Source: Sphingomonas sp. Root241
Lineage (GTDB): Bacteria; Pseudomonadota; Alphaproteobacteria; Sphingomonadales; Sphingomonadaceae
DNA length: 64,000 nucleotides
Assembly (NCBI RefSeq): GCF_001428865.1
Contig: NZ_LMIV01000001.1
Coordinates: 182,187 to 246,186, forward strand
Direction of reading: 5' to 3'
Shown here one piece after another: positions 35,067 through 45,906 of this stretch. Each line of letters opens with the position of its first letter. The stretch's first letter is position 1. A program made the translations under genes and the position numbers. The notes under the pieces are model-generated. The model had not been told where the DNA came from, made no database searches, and worked only from the letters and a program-made list of their open reading frames with translations.

Positions 35067-36242
35067 CTACTTGCCCACCTTGCTATCGCCGCCGCCGGCC
35101 GCACCAGGCTTGGCGGCCGCGGCTGCGCCGGAAGGGGCTGCCGCCCCACTGGCCGAACCGCTCGCCGGAACGAACGGGACGGGGTTGGGCTTTCCGCCCA
35201 TGGCGAGGGCAGCGACTTTGCCGAGCGTTTCGAACCAATGGGCGTCGAACGCGCCGCCTTGCTGCGCATCCACACCTTCGCGCAGCACTTGGGTGCCGTT
35301 CAGTGAAATGCTGAAGAACAAGTATTGCAGCATGCGGCTGCTGGTCCCCTGCATGAGTTGGATGACTTCGTCGGCCGGCTTTCCGAGGTCGTTGGCGATG
35401 GCGGTGCAGACCCCCTCGGTATGATATTTGGCGTCGACGCTCGGCTCGCAGGTGAGGGTGATCAACGGCCGAACCGAAACCGGCAGCTTCTGTGCCGCGA
35501 TCTCTATCGCCGCCATGTGCGAATTGGCAGCGTGGCTGCCGGCATAGAGGTTGTCCTCGGTCTCGCCACCGCCCAAACCATGACCCTGCATGTGCAGCCA
35601 TTCGTAATAGGGCTTCCGTGCATAAGTCGAGGCCGACAGCGGGGCGAGGCCGTCGAGAAGATAGTCGCCCATCACCTTGTTGTTGTTATCGCGGTTGCCC
35701 TGCGAGAACTTCGGGACGAACGCCTTGGCGGGCGCGCTCGCGGGTGCGTTCTGCCACATCTGCTTGTCGGCGGCGAGTATGCCGGCCTGCGCCATCGTGA
35801 CGGGCTCGTCGCCGAGCCTGCCGTAGAAGGATTTTCCGCCGATATGCTGGCGCGGCATCTTGCGCCACTGGCTGGCGCCGCTCTTGAAGCGGATGAGGCG
35901 GAATTCCTGTCCCGCGTTGCTGGCATATTCCACGCCGTCGAGCGTGCGGAATTCAAAATTGGCGTAGGCGGCGCCTACTCGGGTCTGCAGCTTCTGCTTC
36001 TCCGCTGCGGTGGCTTCGCGCTGGACCACCGGCTCGCTGCTCGCCGCTACTCGCTGAACGGCGCGGATCGGGCGCGTGGCGAGTGCGGCACGCCCCGATT
36101 CGATGCTCGCCTTGCGCAAGGCTGGATCACCGAGCCGGGCGGCCACTCCGGCGAGGCCGGCGCGATCGGTTGCGACCGGCCCGACAGCCCCTGGCGGTGC
36201 CGCGGCCGGCTTCCGGCCCGTTTCGAATGCCGCCTCTGCCAT
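35067..36242 (-). CDS. Hypothetical VQR-motif protein with nuclease-like core
   Basis: 391 residues from ATG 36242 (AAGGAT upstream decides the start; the frame opens at 36473). Residues 1-90 are low-complexity Ala/Pro/Arg with A-V-Q-R and V-V-Q-R motifs, as often seen in proteins loaded into phage-tail-like injection systems. The middle holds Y-Y-E-W-L-H-M-Q-G-H-G-L-G-G followed by D-N-L-Y-A-G and N-S-H-M-A-A-I-E, an arrangement that looks like a His-Me-finger (DNA/RNA non-specific) nuclease centre. The last ~40 residues are Ala/Gly/Pro repeats. No signal peptide. The nuclease reading is a hypothesis. Confidence 0.6.
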   Translation of the reverse strand: MAEAAFETGRKPAAAPPGAVGPVATDRAGLAGVAARLGDPALRKASIESGRAALATRPIRAVQRVAASSEPVVQREATAAEKQKLQTRVGAAYANFEFRTLDGVEYASNAGQEFRLIRFKSGASQWRKMPRQHIGGKSFYGRLGDEPVTMAQAGILAADKQMWQNAPASAPAKAFVPKFSQGNRDNNNKVMGDYLLDGLAPLSASTYARKPYYEWLHMQGHGLGGGETEDNLYAGSHAANSHMAAIEIAAQKLPVSVRPLITLTCEPSVDAKYHTEGVCTAIANDLGKPADEVIQLMQGTSSRMLQYLFFSISLNGTQVLREGVDAQQGGAFDAHWFETLGKVAALAMGGKPNPVPFVPASGSASGAAAPSGAAAAAKPGAAGGGDSKVGK

Positions 36243-36399
36243 GCGTGCAATCCTTTTCGCCGGGCGAGGATAGCGCAGGGCTCTGATAATACAATGCTGG
36301 CCTCTGCACGAACAAATACAGTTAACCCCGTTAACCTTTTGTTTTCCGCTTACCTGCCAATCCTTGCAAACGTTGGGATAAGCAATTGGGTGGGCAGCA

Positions 36400-36696
36400 A
36401 TGGGCAATAGTCTCAAGAGCGCACGTTTCCTGGTCGAGAGCCGCCTGCGTGACGCAACGCGCGGCGACGCCAAGGCCTGTTTCGACCTGGGTATCGTCTA
36501 TTCGAGCGGCGCCGAGGGGATCGATGTCGATCTCGTCGAGGCGCATAAATGGTTCAACATCGCCGCCGTCTCGGGCAGCGAGCGCGCGCAGGAATGTCGC
36601 GCCGAGATCGCCGAAGACATGACCGCGCGCGAGATCATCGAGGCGCAGAAGGCCGCACGCGCCTGGTTGCGCGGGCTCGAGATGCGGGCGGCCTAA
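36400..36696 (+). CDS. Sel1-like repeat protein
   Basis: 98 residues. One clear Sel1/TPR-like unit: A-C-F-D-L-G-I-V-Y-S-S-G-A-E-G-I-D ... D-L-V-E-A-H-K-W-F-N-I-A-A-V-S-G. A second, charged helix pair follows (I-A-E-D-M-T-A-R-E-I-I-E-A-Q). Such small Sel1 proteins are common in sphingomonads; a protein-protein adaptor role is likely. Divergent from the nuclease-like gene with 157 bp between starts. Confidence 0.85.
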   Translation: MGNSLKSARFLVESRLRDATRGDAKACFDLGIVYSSGAEGIDVDLVEAHKWFNIAAVSGSERAQECRAEIAEDMTAREIIEAQKAARAWLRGLEMRAA

Positions 36697-36719
36697 GCTC
36701 TCGATGGATGTGAGTTCCC

Positions 36720-36797
36720 GTGCTCCTGCGAAAGCAGGAGCCCAGAGCCACACGCCGGACCGCCTGTAATCCTGGGCTCCTGCTTTCGCAGGAGCAC
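36720..36797. repeat. REP-like palindrome (family D), likely bidirectional terminator
   Basis: Perfect 26-bp inverted repeats at 36720-36745 and 36772-36797, 26 bp apart. Each arm is itself a hairpin with a tetraloop (GCTCCTGC-GAAA-GCAGGAGC). It separates the convergent Sel1 and topA genes. Confidence 0.88.
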
Positions 36798-36800
36798 AAG

Positions 36801-39326
<2,526 letters not shown>

Positions 39327-39407
39327 GGGGGTGTCGTGATCCTTACGCGTACGCGTACGAGGATGGGGAGACCCATCGCCCGGCGTCAAGCGGGCGACGA
39401 ATGCGCC

Positions 39408-40301
39408 TCAGCCTTTCATCCGTGTGCGGATCGCGTCGATGTCGCTCGCGTCGTGGCGCTCGGGGACGCGCTGGTCCTCGGGTCCCGAGCCGCGATTGAC
39501 CAGCCGGCCGCGCTGCACCGGTTCGCGTGCGGCGACTTCCTCGGCCCAGCGGTTGAAATGCGTGTACTCGGCGGTGTTCAGGAACTCCGCCGCGCCGGTA
39601 TAGCCGTCGCCGCGTGCCACGCCGCCATACCAGGGCCAGACCGCCATGTCGGCGATCGTATAGTCGTCGCCCGCCAGATAGCGGTGCTCGGCCAGATGGG
39701 TGTCGAGCACGTGATACTGGCGCTTCACCTCCATCGCATAGCGATTTATCGCATATTCGATCTTGAACGGCGCATAGACGTAGAAATGGCCGAAGCCGCC
39801 GCCGAGGAACGGCGCCGAACCCATCTGCCACATCAGCCAGCTCAACGTCGCGGCGCGCTTCGCCGGATCGGTGGGGAGGAAGGCGCCGAACTTCTCGGCG
39901 AGATAGATCAGGATCGCGCCGCTTTCGAACACGCTGAGCGCGGGATCGACCGAGCGATCGACCAAAGCAGGGATTTTCGAATTGGGATTAATGGCAACGA
40001 AGCCGCTGCCGAACTGATCGCCTTCGCCGATGTCAATCTTCCATGCGTCATATTCGGCCCCCGCATGGCCGGCGGCGAGCAGCTCCTCGAGCAGGATCGT
40101 CACCTTCTGGCCGTTCGGCGTGCCGAGCGAATAGAGCTGGAGCGGGTGCTTGCCGATCGGCAGCTCTTTGTCGTGCGTCGCACCCGAGACCGGCCGGTTG
40201 ATGTTGGCGAACTGGCCGCCGCTGGGCTGCTCCCATGTCCAGATCTTGGGAGGCACATAGCCGGAAGGCTGGTTGCTGGCGGGATCGGGTGCATCGGCCA
40301 T
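39408..40301 (-). CDS. yghU: YghU-type glutathione transferase/disulfide-bond oxidoreductase
   Basis: 297 residues, Nu-class GST. Extended N-terminus with Y-V-P-P-K-I-W-T-W and I-N-R-P-V-S-G-A-T-H, then the thioredoxin-fold with Q-L-Y-S-L-G-T-P-N-G-Q-K-V-T and N-P-N-S-K-I-P-A-L-V-D. C-terminal helical domain with A-D-M-A-V-W-P-W. This family binds two glutathiones and reduces disulfides or peroxides. Located between topA and dprA without overlap. Confidence 0.93.
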   Translation of the reverse strand: MADAPDPASNQPSGYVPPKIWTWEQPSGGQFANINRPVSGATHDKELPIGKHPLQLYSLGTPNGQKVTILLEELLAAGHAGAEYDAWKIDIGEGDQFGSGFVAINPNSKIPALVDRSVDPALSVFESGAILIYLAEKFGAFLPTDPAKRAATLSWLMWQMGSAPFLGGGFGHFYVYAPFKIEYAINRYAMEVKRQYHVLDTHLAEHRYLAGDDYTIADMAVWPWYGGVARGDGYTGAAEFLNTAEYTHFNRWAEEVAAREPVQRGRLVNRGSGPEDQRVPERHDASDIDAIRTRMKG

Positions 40302-40391
40302 GTGAAGTCTCCCTGGAAAGCAGGACTATCGGTGGTGACGATGTAGGCGCCGGCCGCCGACCCGCCAGACCGGCAGGGCGATGGTTTTGGT

Positions 40392-41474
40392 TTATCCGAT
40401 CAAACTCGTTCTGCCGCCGGCATGACGTTCGAGGCGTCCGGCGAGCTCGAGTTCGAGCAGCACTGTCTGCACGAGTGCGGGCGCAAGGCAGGACTGGCGG
40501 ACCAGCTCATCGACTGCGACCGGAACGGGACCGAGCAGTTCCGTGACCCTGCGGCGATCGGCGTCGCTGGCGTCGAGCGGGGGCGGGCCGCCGAACGGAT
40601 GTACGGGCGAGCGGACCGCGCGCGCATCGATCGGGCGGAGCATCTCGAGGATGTCGTCCACCGATTGCACCAGAGTCGCGCCCTCGCGGATCAGCAGATT
40701 GCAGCCTTGCGCGCGGGGATCCAGCGGCGAGCCGGGGACCGCCATGACCTCGCGCCCGGCCTCGGCGGCGATCCGCGCGGTGATCAGGCTGCCCGAGCGT
40801 GGCGCGGCCTCGACTACGACGGTGCCGAGCGCGAGCCCGGCGATGATGCGATTGCGCGAGGGGAAGAAACGGGCGAGCGGCTCGGTGCCCGGCGGCTGTT
40901 CGGCGATCAGCAGCCCTTCGCGGGCGACGCGCTCCTGGAGTTCCCCATTCTCGGGCGGGAAGACGATGTCGATCCCGCTGGCGATCACGCCCACCGTTCC
41001 GGCCTGGAGCGACCCGACATGCGCGGCGGTATCGATTCCGCGGGCTAGGCCCGAGACGATGGTCGCACCCGCCTCGCCCAGCCCGATTGCGAGCTGGCGC
41101 GCGAAACGGCAGGCTGCGGCCGAAGCGTTGCGGGCGCCGACCATGGCGACGCAGGTGCGATCGAGCAGGTCGAGTCTGCCGCGCAGGATCAGCGCGGGCG
41201 GCGCGCTCTCCAGCTCGGCGAGCAGTGCCGGATAGCCGGGATCGTCGAGGAACAGGTATCGCGCGCCGAGCTTCTCGACCGCGGCGACTTCGCGTCGGAT
41301 CCATGCGAGGTCGGCGATCACCGGAGCCCTCCCGCCGCCGCGCGCGGCGAGCATCGGCAGCGCTTCGAGCGCCATCTCGGCGGTGCCGAAGCGCGCGATG
41401 AGCTGACGATAGGTAATGGGGCCGATATTCGCCGAGCGCAGCAGCCGCAGCCGCGCTTCTCGGCTGTCAGTCAC
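40392..41474 (-). CDS. dprA: DNA-processing protein DprA
   Basis: 360 residues. Loads RecA on incoming single-stranded DNA during transformation. An N-terminal SAM-like region, then the Rossmann-like core: V-G-A-R-N-A-S, S-G-L-A-R-G-I-D-T-A-A-H, P-P-E-N-G-E-L-Q and F-P-S-R-N-R-I-I-A-G-L. A C-terminal winged-helix (~300-355). The ATG lies eight bases inside the plsY 3' end, giving translational coupling. Confidence 0.96.
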   Translation of the reverse strand: MTDSREARLRLLRSANIGPITYRQLIARFGTAEMALEALPMLAARGGGRAPVIADLAWIRREVAAVEKLGARYLFLDDPGYPALLAELESAPPALILRGRLDLLDRTCVAMVGARNASAAACRFARQLAIGLGEAGATIVSGLARGIDTAAHVGSLQAGTVGVIASGIDIVFPPENGELQERVAREGLLIAEQPPGTEPLARFFPSRNRIIAGLALGTVVVEAAPRSGSLITARIAAEAGREVMAVPGSPLDPRAQGCNLLIREGATLVQSVDDILEMLRPIDARAVRSPVHPFGGPPPLDASDADRRRVTELLGPVPVAVDELVRQSCLAPALVQTVLLELELAGRLERHAGGRTSLIG

Positions 41475-42072
41475 GCTTCTTGCCGATGCGTGGCTCGGTG
41501 CCGCTCAGCAGCCGGTCGATATTGTCGCGATGCTTCCACAGCACGACCAGCGCCAGCGCGAGGAACAGCAAGACCAGATCGATGCGCGCCCAGAAGGCGG
41601 CGCTGACCGGTGCGCTGATCGCGGCGGTGATGCCCGCCAGCGAGGAGATGCGGAGCGCCGCGAGCAGTCCGAGCCATATTGCGGCATAGACGAGGCCGGA
41701 AGGCCAGTGGAGCGCGACGACGATTCCCATCAAGGTCGCGACCCCTTTGCCGCCCTTGAAGCGCAGCCAGATCGGATAGCAATGGCCAAAAAAGGCACCC
41801 AGCCCAGCGAGCACGCCGGTTCCGGGGAACAGCCGTTCGGCGAGCAAAACCGCCGCCGCGCCCTTGGCGAGATCGAGCAGCAAGGTCGCCGCCGCGAGGC
41901 CCTTGCGGCCGGTGCGCAGGACGTTTGTGGCGCCGATATTGCCCGAGCCGATCTGGCGCAGGTCACCGGCGCCAGCCAGGCGGGTGAGCAGCACGCCGAA
42001 GGGGGTTGAGCCAAGCAGATAGCCGAGCAGGAGCGCGGCAGCGGGAGGCATCCAGATTATTTCGGTCGGCAA
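41467..42072 (-). CDS. plsY: Glycerol-3-phosphate acyltransferase PlsY
   Basis: 201 residues, five hydrophobic segments. Transfers acyl from acyl-phosphate to glycerol-3-phosphate, first step of phospholipid synthesis. Conserved loops are G-S-T-P-F-G, G-S-G-N-I-G-A-T-N-V-L-R-T-G (acyl-phosphate site) and F-K-G-G-K-G-V-A-T. Pairing with dprA is common in proteobacteria. Divergent from murI. Confidence 0.95.
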   Translation of the reverse strand: MPTEIIWMPPAAALLLGYLLGSTPFGVLLTRLAGAGDLRQIGSGNIGATNVLRTGRKGLAAATLLLDLAKGAAAVLLAERLFPGTGVLAGLGAFFGHCYPIWLRFKGGKGVATLMGIVVALHWPSGLVYAAIWLGLLAALRISSLAGITAAISAPVSAAFWARIDLVLLFLALALVVLWKHRDNIDRLLSGTEPRIGKKRD

Positions 42073-42167
42073 TGGCTTCCCCCTGATAAGGTCAACATAA
42101 TCGCTGCCCGGCGTGGCGCAACCGCGGCGTGGTTGACGCGCGCCGGGTGGCGAGCCATTCGCGCTGC

Positions 42168-42965
42168 ATGGCCGATCGCCGCCCCATTCTGTTCTTCGAT
42201 TCCGGCATGGGCGGGCTTTCGGTGCTGGCGCCGACCGCGAAGCTGCTGCCCCGCGCGCCGTTGGTCTATGTCGCCGATTCGGCCGGATTTCCTTATGGCA
42301 CCCGCAGCGAGGCGGAGATTGCCGCGCGCGTGCCGGCGCTGCTGGGGCGGCTGGCGGAGCGTTACGATCCGCGGCTGATCGTGATCGCGTGCAACACCGC
42401 CTCGACGATCGCGCTCCAGCATGTCCGCGCCGCGCTCGACGTGCCGATCGTGGGCACCGTTCCCGCGATCAAGCCGGCCGCCGAAATGAGCCGCACCCGC
42501 GTCATCGGGGTGCTCGGCACCGAGGCGACGGTGCGCCAGCCTTATGTCGACGATCTCGCCGCGCGCTTCGCGGCCGATTGTACCGTGCTTCGCCACGGCT
42601 CTGCCGACCTGGTCGAAATGGCTGAGGCGGCATTGGGCGGAGAGCGACCTTCGCCGGCTTCGGTGCGCGCCGCGCTCGATGGCCTGTTGGCGCAGGATCG
42701 CGGCGATGCGATCGATGTGATCGTCAACGCCTGCACCCATTTTCCGCTGCTGGAGGACGAACTCGTGTCCGCCACCGAAGGGAAGATCCGTTTCATCGAC
42801 GGCGGGCCGGGGATCGCCCGGCGTGTCGCCTATCTGACCGCAGACCAGCAATGGCCGCAAGCGCCGGTTCCGGGCCGCATCGTATTCACTGCGAGGAATG
42901 CGCGTACCGAGAAGCTTGCGCCCGCGCTGGCCCATTTCGGGCTGACGGAAGTCGAGGGACTCTAG
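42168..42965 (+). CDS. murI: Glutamate racemase
   Basis: 265 residues. Supplies D-glutamate for peptidoglycan. First catalytic Cys in I-A-C-N-T-A-S-T (~residue 75), second in N-A-C-T-H-F-P (~187); N-terminal F-D-S-G-M-G-G-L-S and Y-V-A-D-S-A-G-F-P-Y-G fit. ATG 42168 chosen over the frame opening at 42129. Its TAG shares CTAG (42962-42965) with the stop of the convergent micro-protein gene. Confidence 0.95.
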   Translation: MADRRPILFFDSGMGGLSVLAPTAKLLPRAPLVYVADSAGFPYGTRSEAEIAARVPALLGRLAERYDPRLIVIACNTASTIALQHVRAALDVPIVGTVPAIKPAAEMSRTRVIGVLGTEATVRQPYVDDLAARFAADCTVLRHGSADLVEMAEAALGGERPSPASVRAALDGLLAQDRGDAIDVIVNACTHFPLLEDELVSATEGKIRFIDGGPGIARRVAYLTADQQWPQAPVPGRIVFTARNARTEKLAPALAHFGLTEVEGL

Positions 42966-43126
42966 GCCTGTACCGCGCTCAGGATCGCCGGGCTTTGCAA
43001 CAGGGTCGAATAGCGCTCCGCCAGCTCCAGATGGACCCGCCGCGCGGTCGTATCTTCGGCACGCGCAGCGCGCTCGCGCTCCTGTCGTTCGCGCCGCTGG
43101 TAATATTCAAGGTCCCGGCTGCTCAT
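42962..43126 (-). CDS. 54-residue charged micro-protein
   Basis: From ATG 43126 with GGAG seven bases upstream. Begins M-S-S-R-D-L-E-Y-Y-Q-R-R-E-R-Q-E-R-E and continues R-R-V-H-L-E-L-A-E-R-Y-S, one or two charged helices. Nearly identical-looking small proteins are widespread in sphingomonads, from memory. Function unknown. It is divergent from hemA. Confidence 0.78.
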   Translation of the reverse strand: MSSRDLEYYQRRERQERERAARAEDTTARRVHLELAERYSTLLQSPAILSAVQA

Positions 43127-43240
43127 ATTGCCGCTCCATTGTACAAGCGGGAGCACGAACCGTCTCTCAGCCGCGGGCCTGCTTGAAGCCCCGAGTCGCC
43201 CGCGATGTCGAGTTGATATCATTTCGCGGCAGGCAACATC

Positions 43241-43254
43241 CTGATCCGGATCAG
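43241..43254. promoter_or_regulatory. FNR-like dyad upstream of hemA
   Basis: CTGATCCGGATCAG, differing from TTGAT-N4-ATCAA only at the outermost base of each half. It lies ~145 bases before the hemA start, in the 272-bp gap shared with the divergent micro-protein. In Rhodobacter hemA is under FnrL control, which makes this plausible. Confidence 0.5.
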
Positions 43255-43307
43255 GATTCGAGCGATGACTGATAATTTTTAAAACTTTTCTATCGCTTTA
43301 GGCTCGA

Positions 43308-43345
43308 ATGCGACATTCCGACTGCGCATATGTCATGCGACATTC
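43308..43345. repeat. Direct repeat in hemA leader
   Basis: ATGCGACATTC occurs at 43308-43318 and again at 43335-43345, 27 bases apart, both followed by C/G-rich sequence. It sits 55-90 bases before the hemA start and could be a regulator site or part of the leader. Confidence 0.5.
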
Positions 43346-43398
43346 GCTTGCGCCGGGTGGCTGGAAATGTACGGATTTTGGGGGTAGGGAGCAGGCCC

Positions 43399-44643
43399 AT
43401 GCACACGAAGGACAGCCCTGCGCCCGCCATCGACTATTCGCGGGTCTTCAACCAGGCGATCGATCGCCTGCATGCAGAGGGCCGCTACCGCGTGTTCATC
43501 GATGTCCTGCGCAACAAGGGCGCCTATCCCAATGCGCGCTGCTTCGCGGGGCATAACGGCCCCAAGCCGATCGTCGTGTGGTGCTCGAACGATTATCTGG
43601 CGATGGGCCAGCACCCCAAGGTGATCGCGGCGATGGAGGAAGCCCTCCACGATGTCGGCGCCGGATCGGGCGGCACGCGCAACATCGGCGGCAATACGCA
43701 TTACCATATCGAGCTCGAGCATGAGCTGGCCGACCTGCACGGCAAGGAAGGCGCCTTGCTCTTCACGTCGGGCTATGTCTCGAACGAAGCGACGCTGTCG
43801 ACGCTCGCCAGGCTGATGCCGGGCTGCATCGTCTATTCGGACGAGCTCAACCACGCATCGATGATCGCCGGCATCCGCAATTCGGGCTGCGAGAAGCGCG
43901 TGTTCCGCCACAACGATCTCGCGCATCTCGAGGAGCTGCTCGCCGCCGACGATCCCGGCGCGCCCAAGCTCATCGCATTCGAGAGCGTCTATTCGATGGA
44001 CGCCGATATCGCGCCGATCGCCGAGATCTGCGACCTTGCCGACAAGTATAACGCGCTGACCTATCTCGACGAAGTCCATGCCGTGGGCATGTACGGCGCG
44101 CGCGGCGGCGGCATCTCCGAGCGCGACGGCGTGGCGGAGCGAATCACGATCATCGAAGGCACGCTGGGCAAGGCATTCGGCGTGATGGGGGGATATATCG
44201 CCGCCGATCAGGTGATCGTCGATGTGATCCGCTCTTACGCGCCGGGCTTCATCTTCACTACGTCGCTATCGCCGGTCCTCGTCGCGGGGGCGCTGGCGAG
44301 CGTGAAGCACCTCAAGGCATCCACCGTCGAGCGCGAAGGGCAGCAGGAATCGGCCGCGAAGCTCAAGGCGCTGATGACCGACGCCGGGCTGCCGGTGCTT
44401 CCCTCGACCACGCACATCGTGCCGCTGATGGTCGGCGATCCGGTCAAGGCGAAGAAGATCAGCGACGTGCTGCTCGCCGAATATGGCGTCTACGTCCAGC
44501 CGATCAATTACCCCACGGTGCCGCGCGGCACCGAGCGGTTGCGCTTCACCCCCGGCCCCGCGCATGACGAGGCGATGATGCGCGAGCTCGTGGCTGCGCT
44601 GGTCGAGATATGGGGCCGGCTGGAGCTGCGGCTGGCGGCCTGA
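43399..44643 (+). CDS. hemA: 5-aminolevulinate synthase (C4 pathway)
   Basis: 414 residues. Condenses glycine and succinyl-CoA into ALA, the first heme step in alphaproteobacteria. N-terminal Y-R-V-F-I-D-V-L-R and W-C-S-N-D-Y-L, glycine loop [13 protein letters not shown] residues [10 protein letters not shown], and the Schiff-base Lys in [11 protein letters not shown] 43399 has GGGAG upstream; the frame opening at 43330 would add atypical residues. Confidence 0.97.
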   Translation: MHTKDSPAPAIDYSRVFNQAIDRLHAEGRYRVFIDVLRNKGAYPNARCFAGHNGPKPIVVWCSNDYLAMGQHPKVIAAMEEALHDVGAGSGGTRNIGGNTHYHIELEHELADLHGKEGALLFTSGYVSNEATLSTLARLMPGCIVYSDELNHASMIAGIRNSGCEKRVFRHNDLAHLEELLAADDPGAPKLIAFESVYSMDADIAPIAEICDLADKYNALTYLDEVHAVGMYGARGGGISERDGVAERITIIEGTLGKAFGVMGGYIAADQVIVDVIRSYAPGFIFTTSLSPVLVAGALASVKHLKASTVEREGQQESAAKLKALMTDAGLPVLPSTTHIVPLMVGDPVKAKKISDVLLAEYGVYVQPINYPTVPRGTERLRFTPGPAHDEAMMRELVAALVEIWGRLELRLAA

Positions 44644-44647
44644 AGCC

Positions 44648-45253
44648 TTGGCTGTGCATTCGCCCGGCCCCGAACTCACTCACGACCTCTACCTCCATAT
44701 TCGCGTGATCATCAGCATCGTGCTGGGGATCGCGATCACGCGTGTGCTCTCCGGGCTGGCGAAGTTCGTGCAGCACCCCGGCAAGCTCAAGGTCTATCCG
44801 GTCCACCTGCTATGGGCGCTGATCGTCCTGATCGCGTCGATCCATTTCTGGTGGTGGGAGTTCGGGCTGACCGCGATCGCCAGCTGGCGGTTCGAATTGT
44901 TCCTGTTCGTGCTGTTCTACGCATTCCTGTTCGCGCTGATGGCGAACATCCTCTTCCCCGACGAACTCGAGGAATATGAAGGCTATCAGGATTATTTCCA
45001 GTCGCGACGGGGCTGGTTCTTCGGGCTGCTGATCGTGTCGATGCTCACCGACTGGTTCGACACCGCGATCAAGGGGCATGACTATCTGGCGAGCTTCGGC
45101 GCCGAATATCCGGCGCGGATCGTCGTCACCATCGCGCTCGCACTGGTGGCGATGCGCACGCGCAACGCGCGCTTTCACTTCATCTTTGCGCTGCTCTATC
45201 TCGCTTATTACGTCTCGTGGATCATCCGCGTGTACGATCCGGGGCGCGGCTAG
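44648..45253 (+). CDS. Hypothetical multi-pass membrane protein
   Basis: 201 residues, six hydrophobic segments. After H-D-L-Y-L-H-I-R the first segment runs I-S-I-V-L-G-I-A-I; an aromatic cluster F-W-W-W-E-F follows segment two, and an acidic loop D-E-L-E-E-Y-E-G-Y-Q-D-Y-F is exposed. No family recognised. The start may be TTG 44648 or GTG 44654. Four bases after the hemA stop, so probably co-transcribed. Its TAG shares CTAG (45250-45253) with the convergent btaB stop. Confidence 0.75.
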   Translation: MAVHSPGPELTHDLYLHIRVIISIVLGIAITRVLSGLAKFVQHPGKLKVYPVHLLWALIVLIASIHFWWWEFGLTAIASWRFELFLFVLFYAFLFALMANILFPDELEEYEGYQDYFQSRRGWFFGLLIVSMLTDWFDTAIKGHDYLASFGAEYPARIVVTIALALVAMRTRNARFHFIFALLYLAYYVSWIIRVYDPGRG

Positions 45254-45906
45254 GGCCGGCCGAGCACTGCGCTCCAGGTGTAGCCGCGATAGAGCGGGGT
45301 GAATTCGAGGCTGAGACCCTGCTCCTCTGCCACCCGCTTGAGCACCGCGGGCAATTCGCGGCGCGGGAAGACGTGGAAGTCGTTGAGCGACTTGAAGTGG
45401 AGCCGCTTCAGGAAACCGGGCAGCCGCTCATACTGGCCGAAATCGACGATGTGCAGGCTGCCGCCCGGGGCCAGGCTCGCCGCGCCGCGCTCGATCGCTT
45501 CCTGCCAAGGCGGGATCATCGACAGCGTGTAGCTCATGAAGATCCGGTCGACCTTTTCCAGCCCGAATAGCGCGCGCGTGTCGAAATTGCCTGCGTCGCC
45601 CTGTGCGAGGCTGATCTTCCCGGCCAGCCCCTGCCTCGCGACCGACTTGCGCGCGGTCTCGAGCATCGCCTCGCTGATGTCGAAGCCGTGAAAGCGCGCT
45701 TCGGGCCACATCTTCGCCGCCACGATCAGATTGCGCGCGGTGCCGCAGCCCACTTCCAGCACCGTCCCTCCCGGCGGCGGGGCGAGGTTCCGGACCAGCC
45801 GGTCGCGACCGAACAGATAGAACCGCCGGGTGAAGTCGTAGAAATGGCGATGGAACGCATAGACACCGTCCATCAGCGCCTTCTGGTCGTGCGCGGCCAC
45901 GGTCAT
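45250..45906 (-). CDS. btaB: BtaB-like diacylglyceryl-homoserine N-methyltransferase
   Basis: 218 residues, class I SAM methyltransferase. Motif I is L-E-V-G-C-G-T-A-R-N-L (~residues 51-61); H-G-F-D-I-S-E-A-M-L-E-T-A follows. An N-terminal H-R-H-F-Y-D-F-T-R-R-F-Y-L-F-G-R-D fits BtaB. It would methylate diacylglycerylhomoserine three times to the betaine lipid DGTS. The start overlaps the btaA stop by four bases, the pairing that supports the assignment. Confidence 0.88.
   Translation of the reverse strand: MTVAAHDQKALMDGVYAFHRHFYDFTRRFYLFGRDRLVRNLAPPPGGTVLEVGCGTARNLIVAAKMWPEARFHGFDISEAMLETARKSVARQGLAGKISLAQGDAGNFDTRALFGLEKVDRIFMSYTLSMIPPWQEAIERGAASLAPGGSLHIVDFGQYERLPGFLKRLHFKSLNDFHVFPRRELPAVLKRVAEEQGLSLEFTPLYRGYTWSAVLGRP

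Noticed and set aside
36300..36345. CtrA-site reading of the GTTAACCCCGTTAACC run between the nuclease-like and Sel1 genes
   Set aside because: The half-sites are five, not seven, bases apart, so it does not fit TTAA-N7-TTAA.
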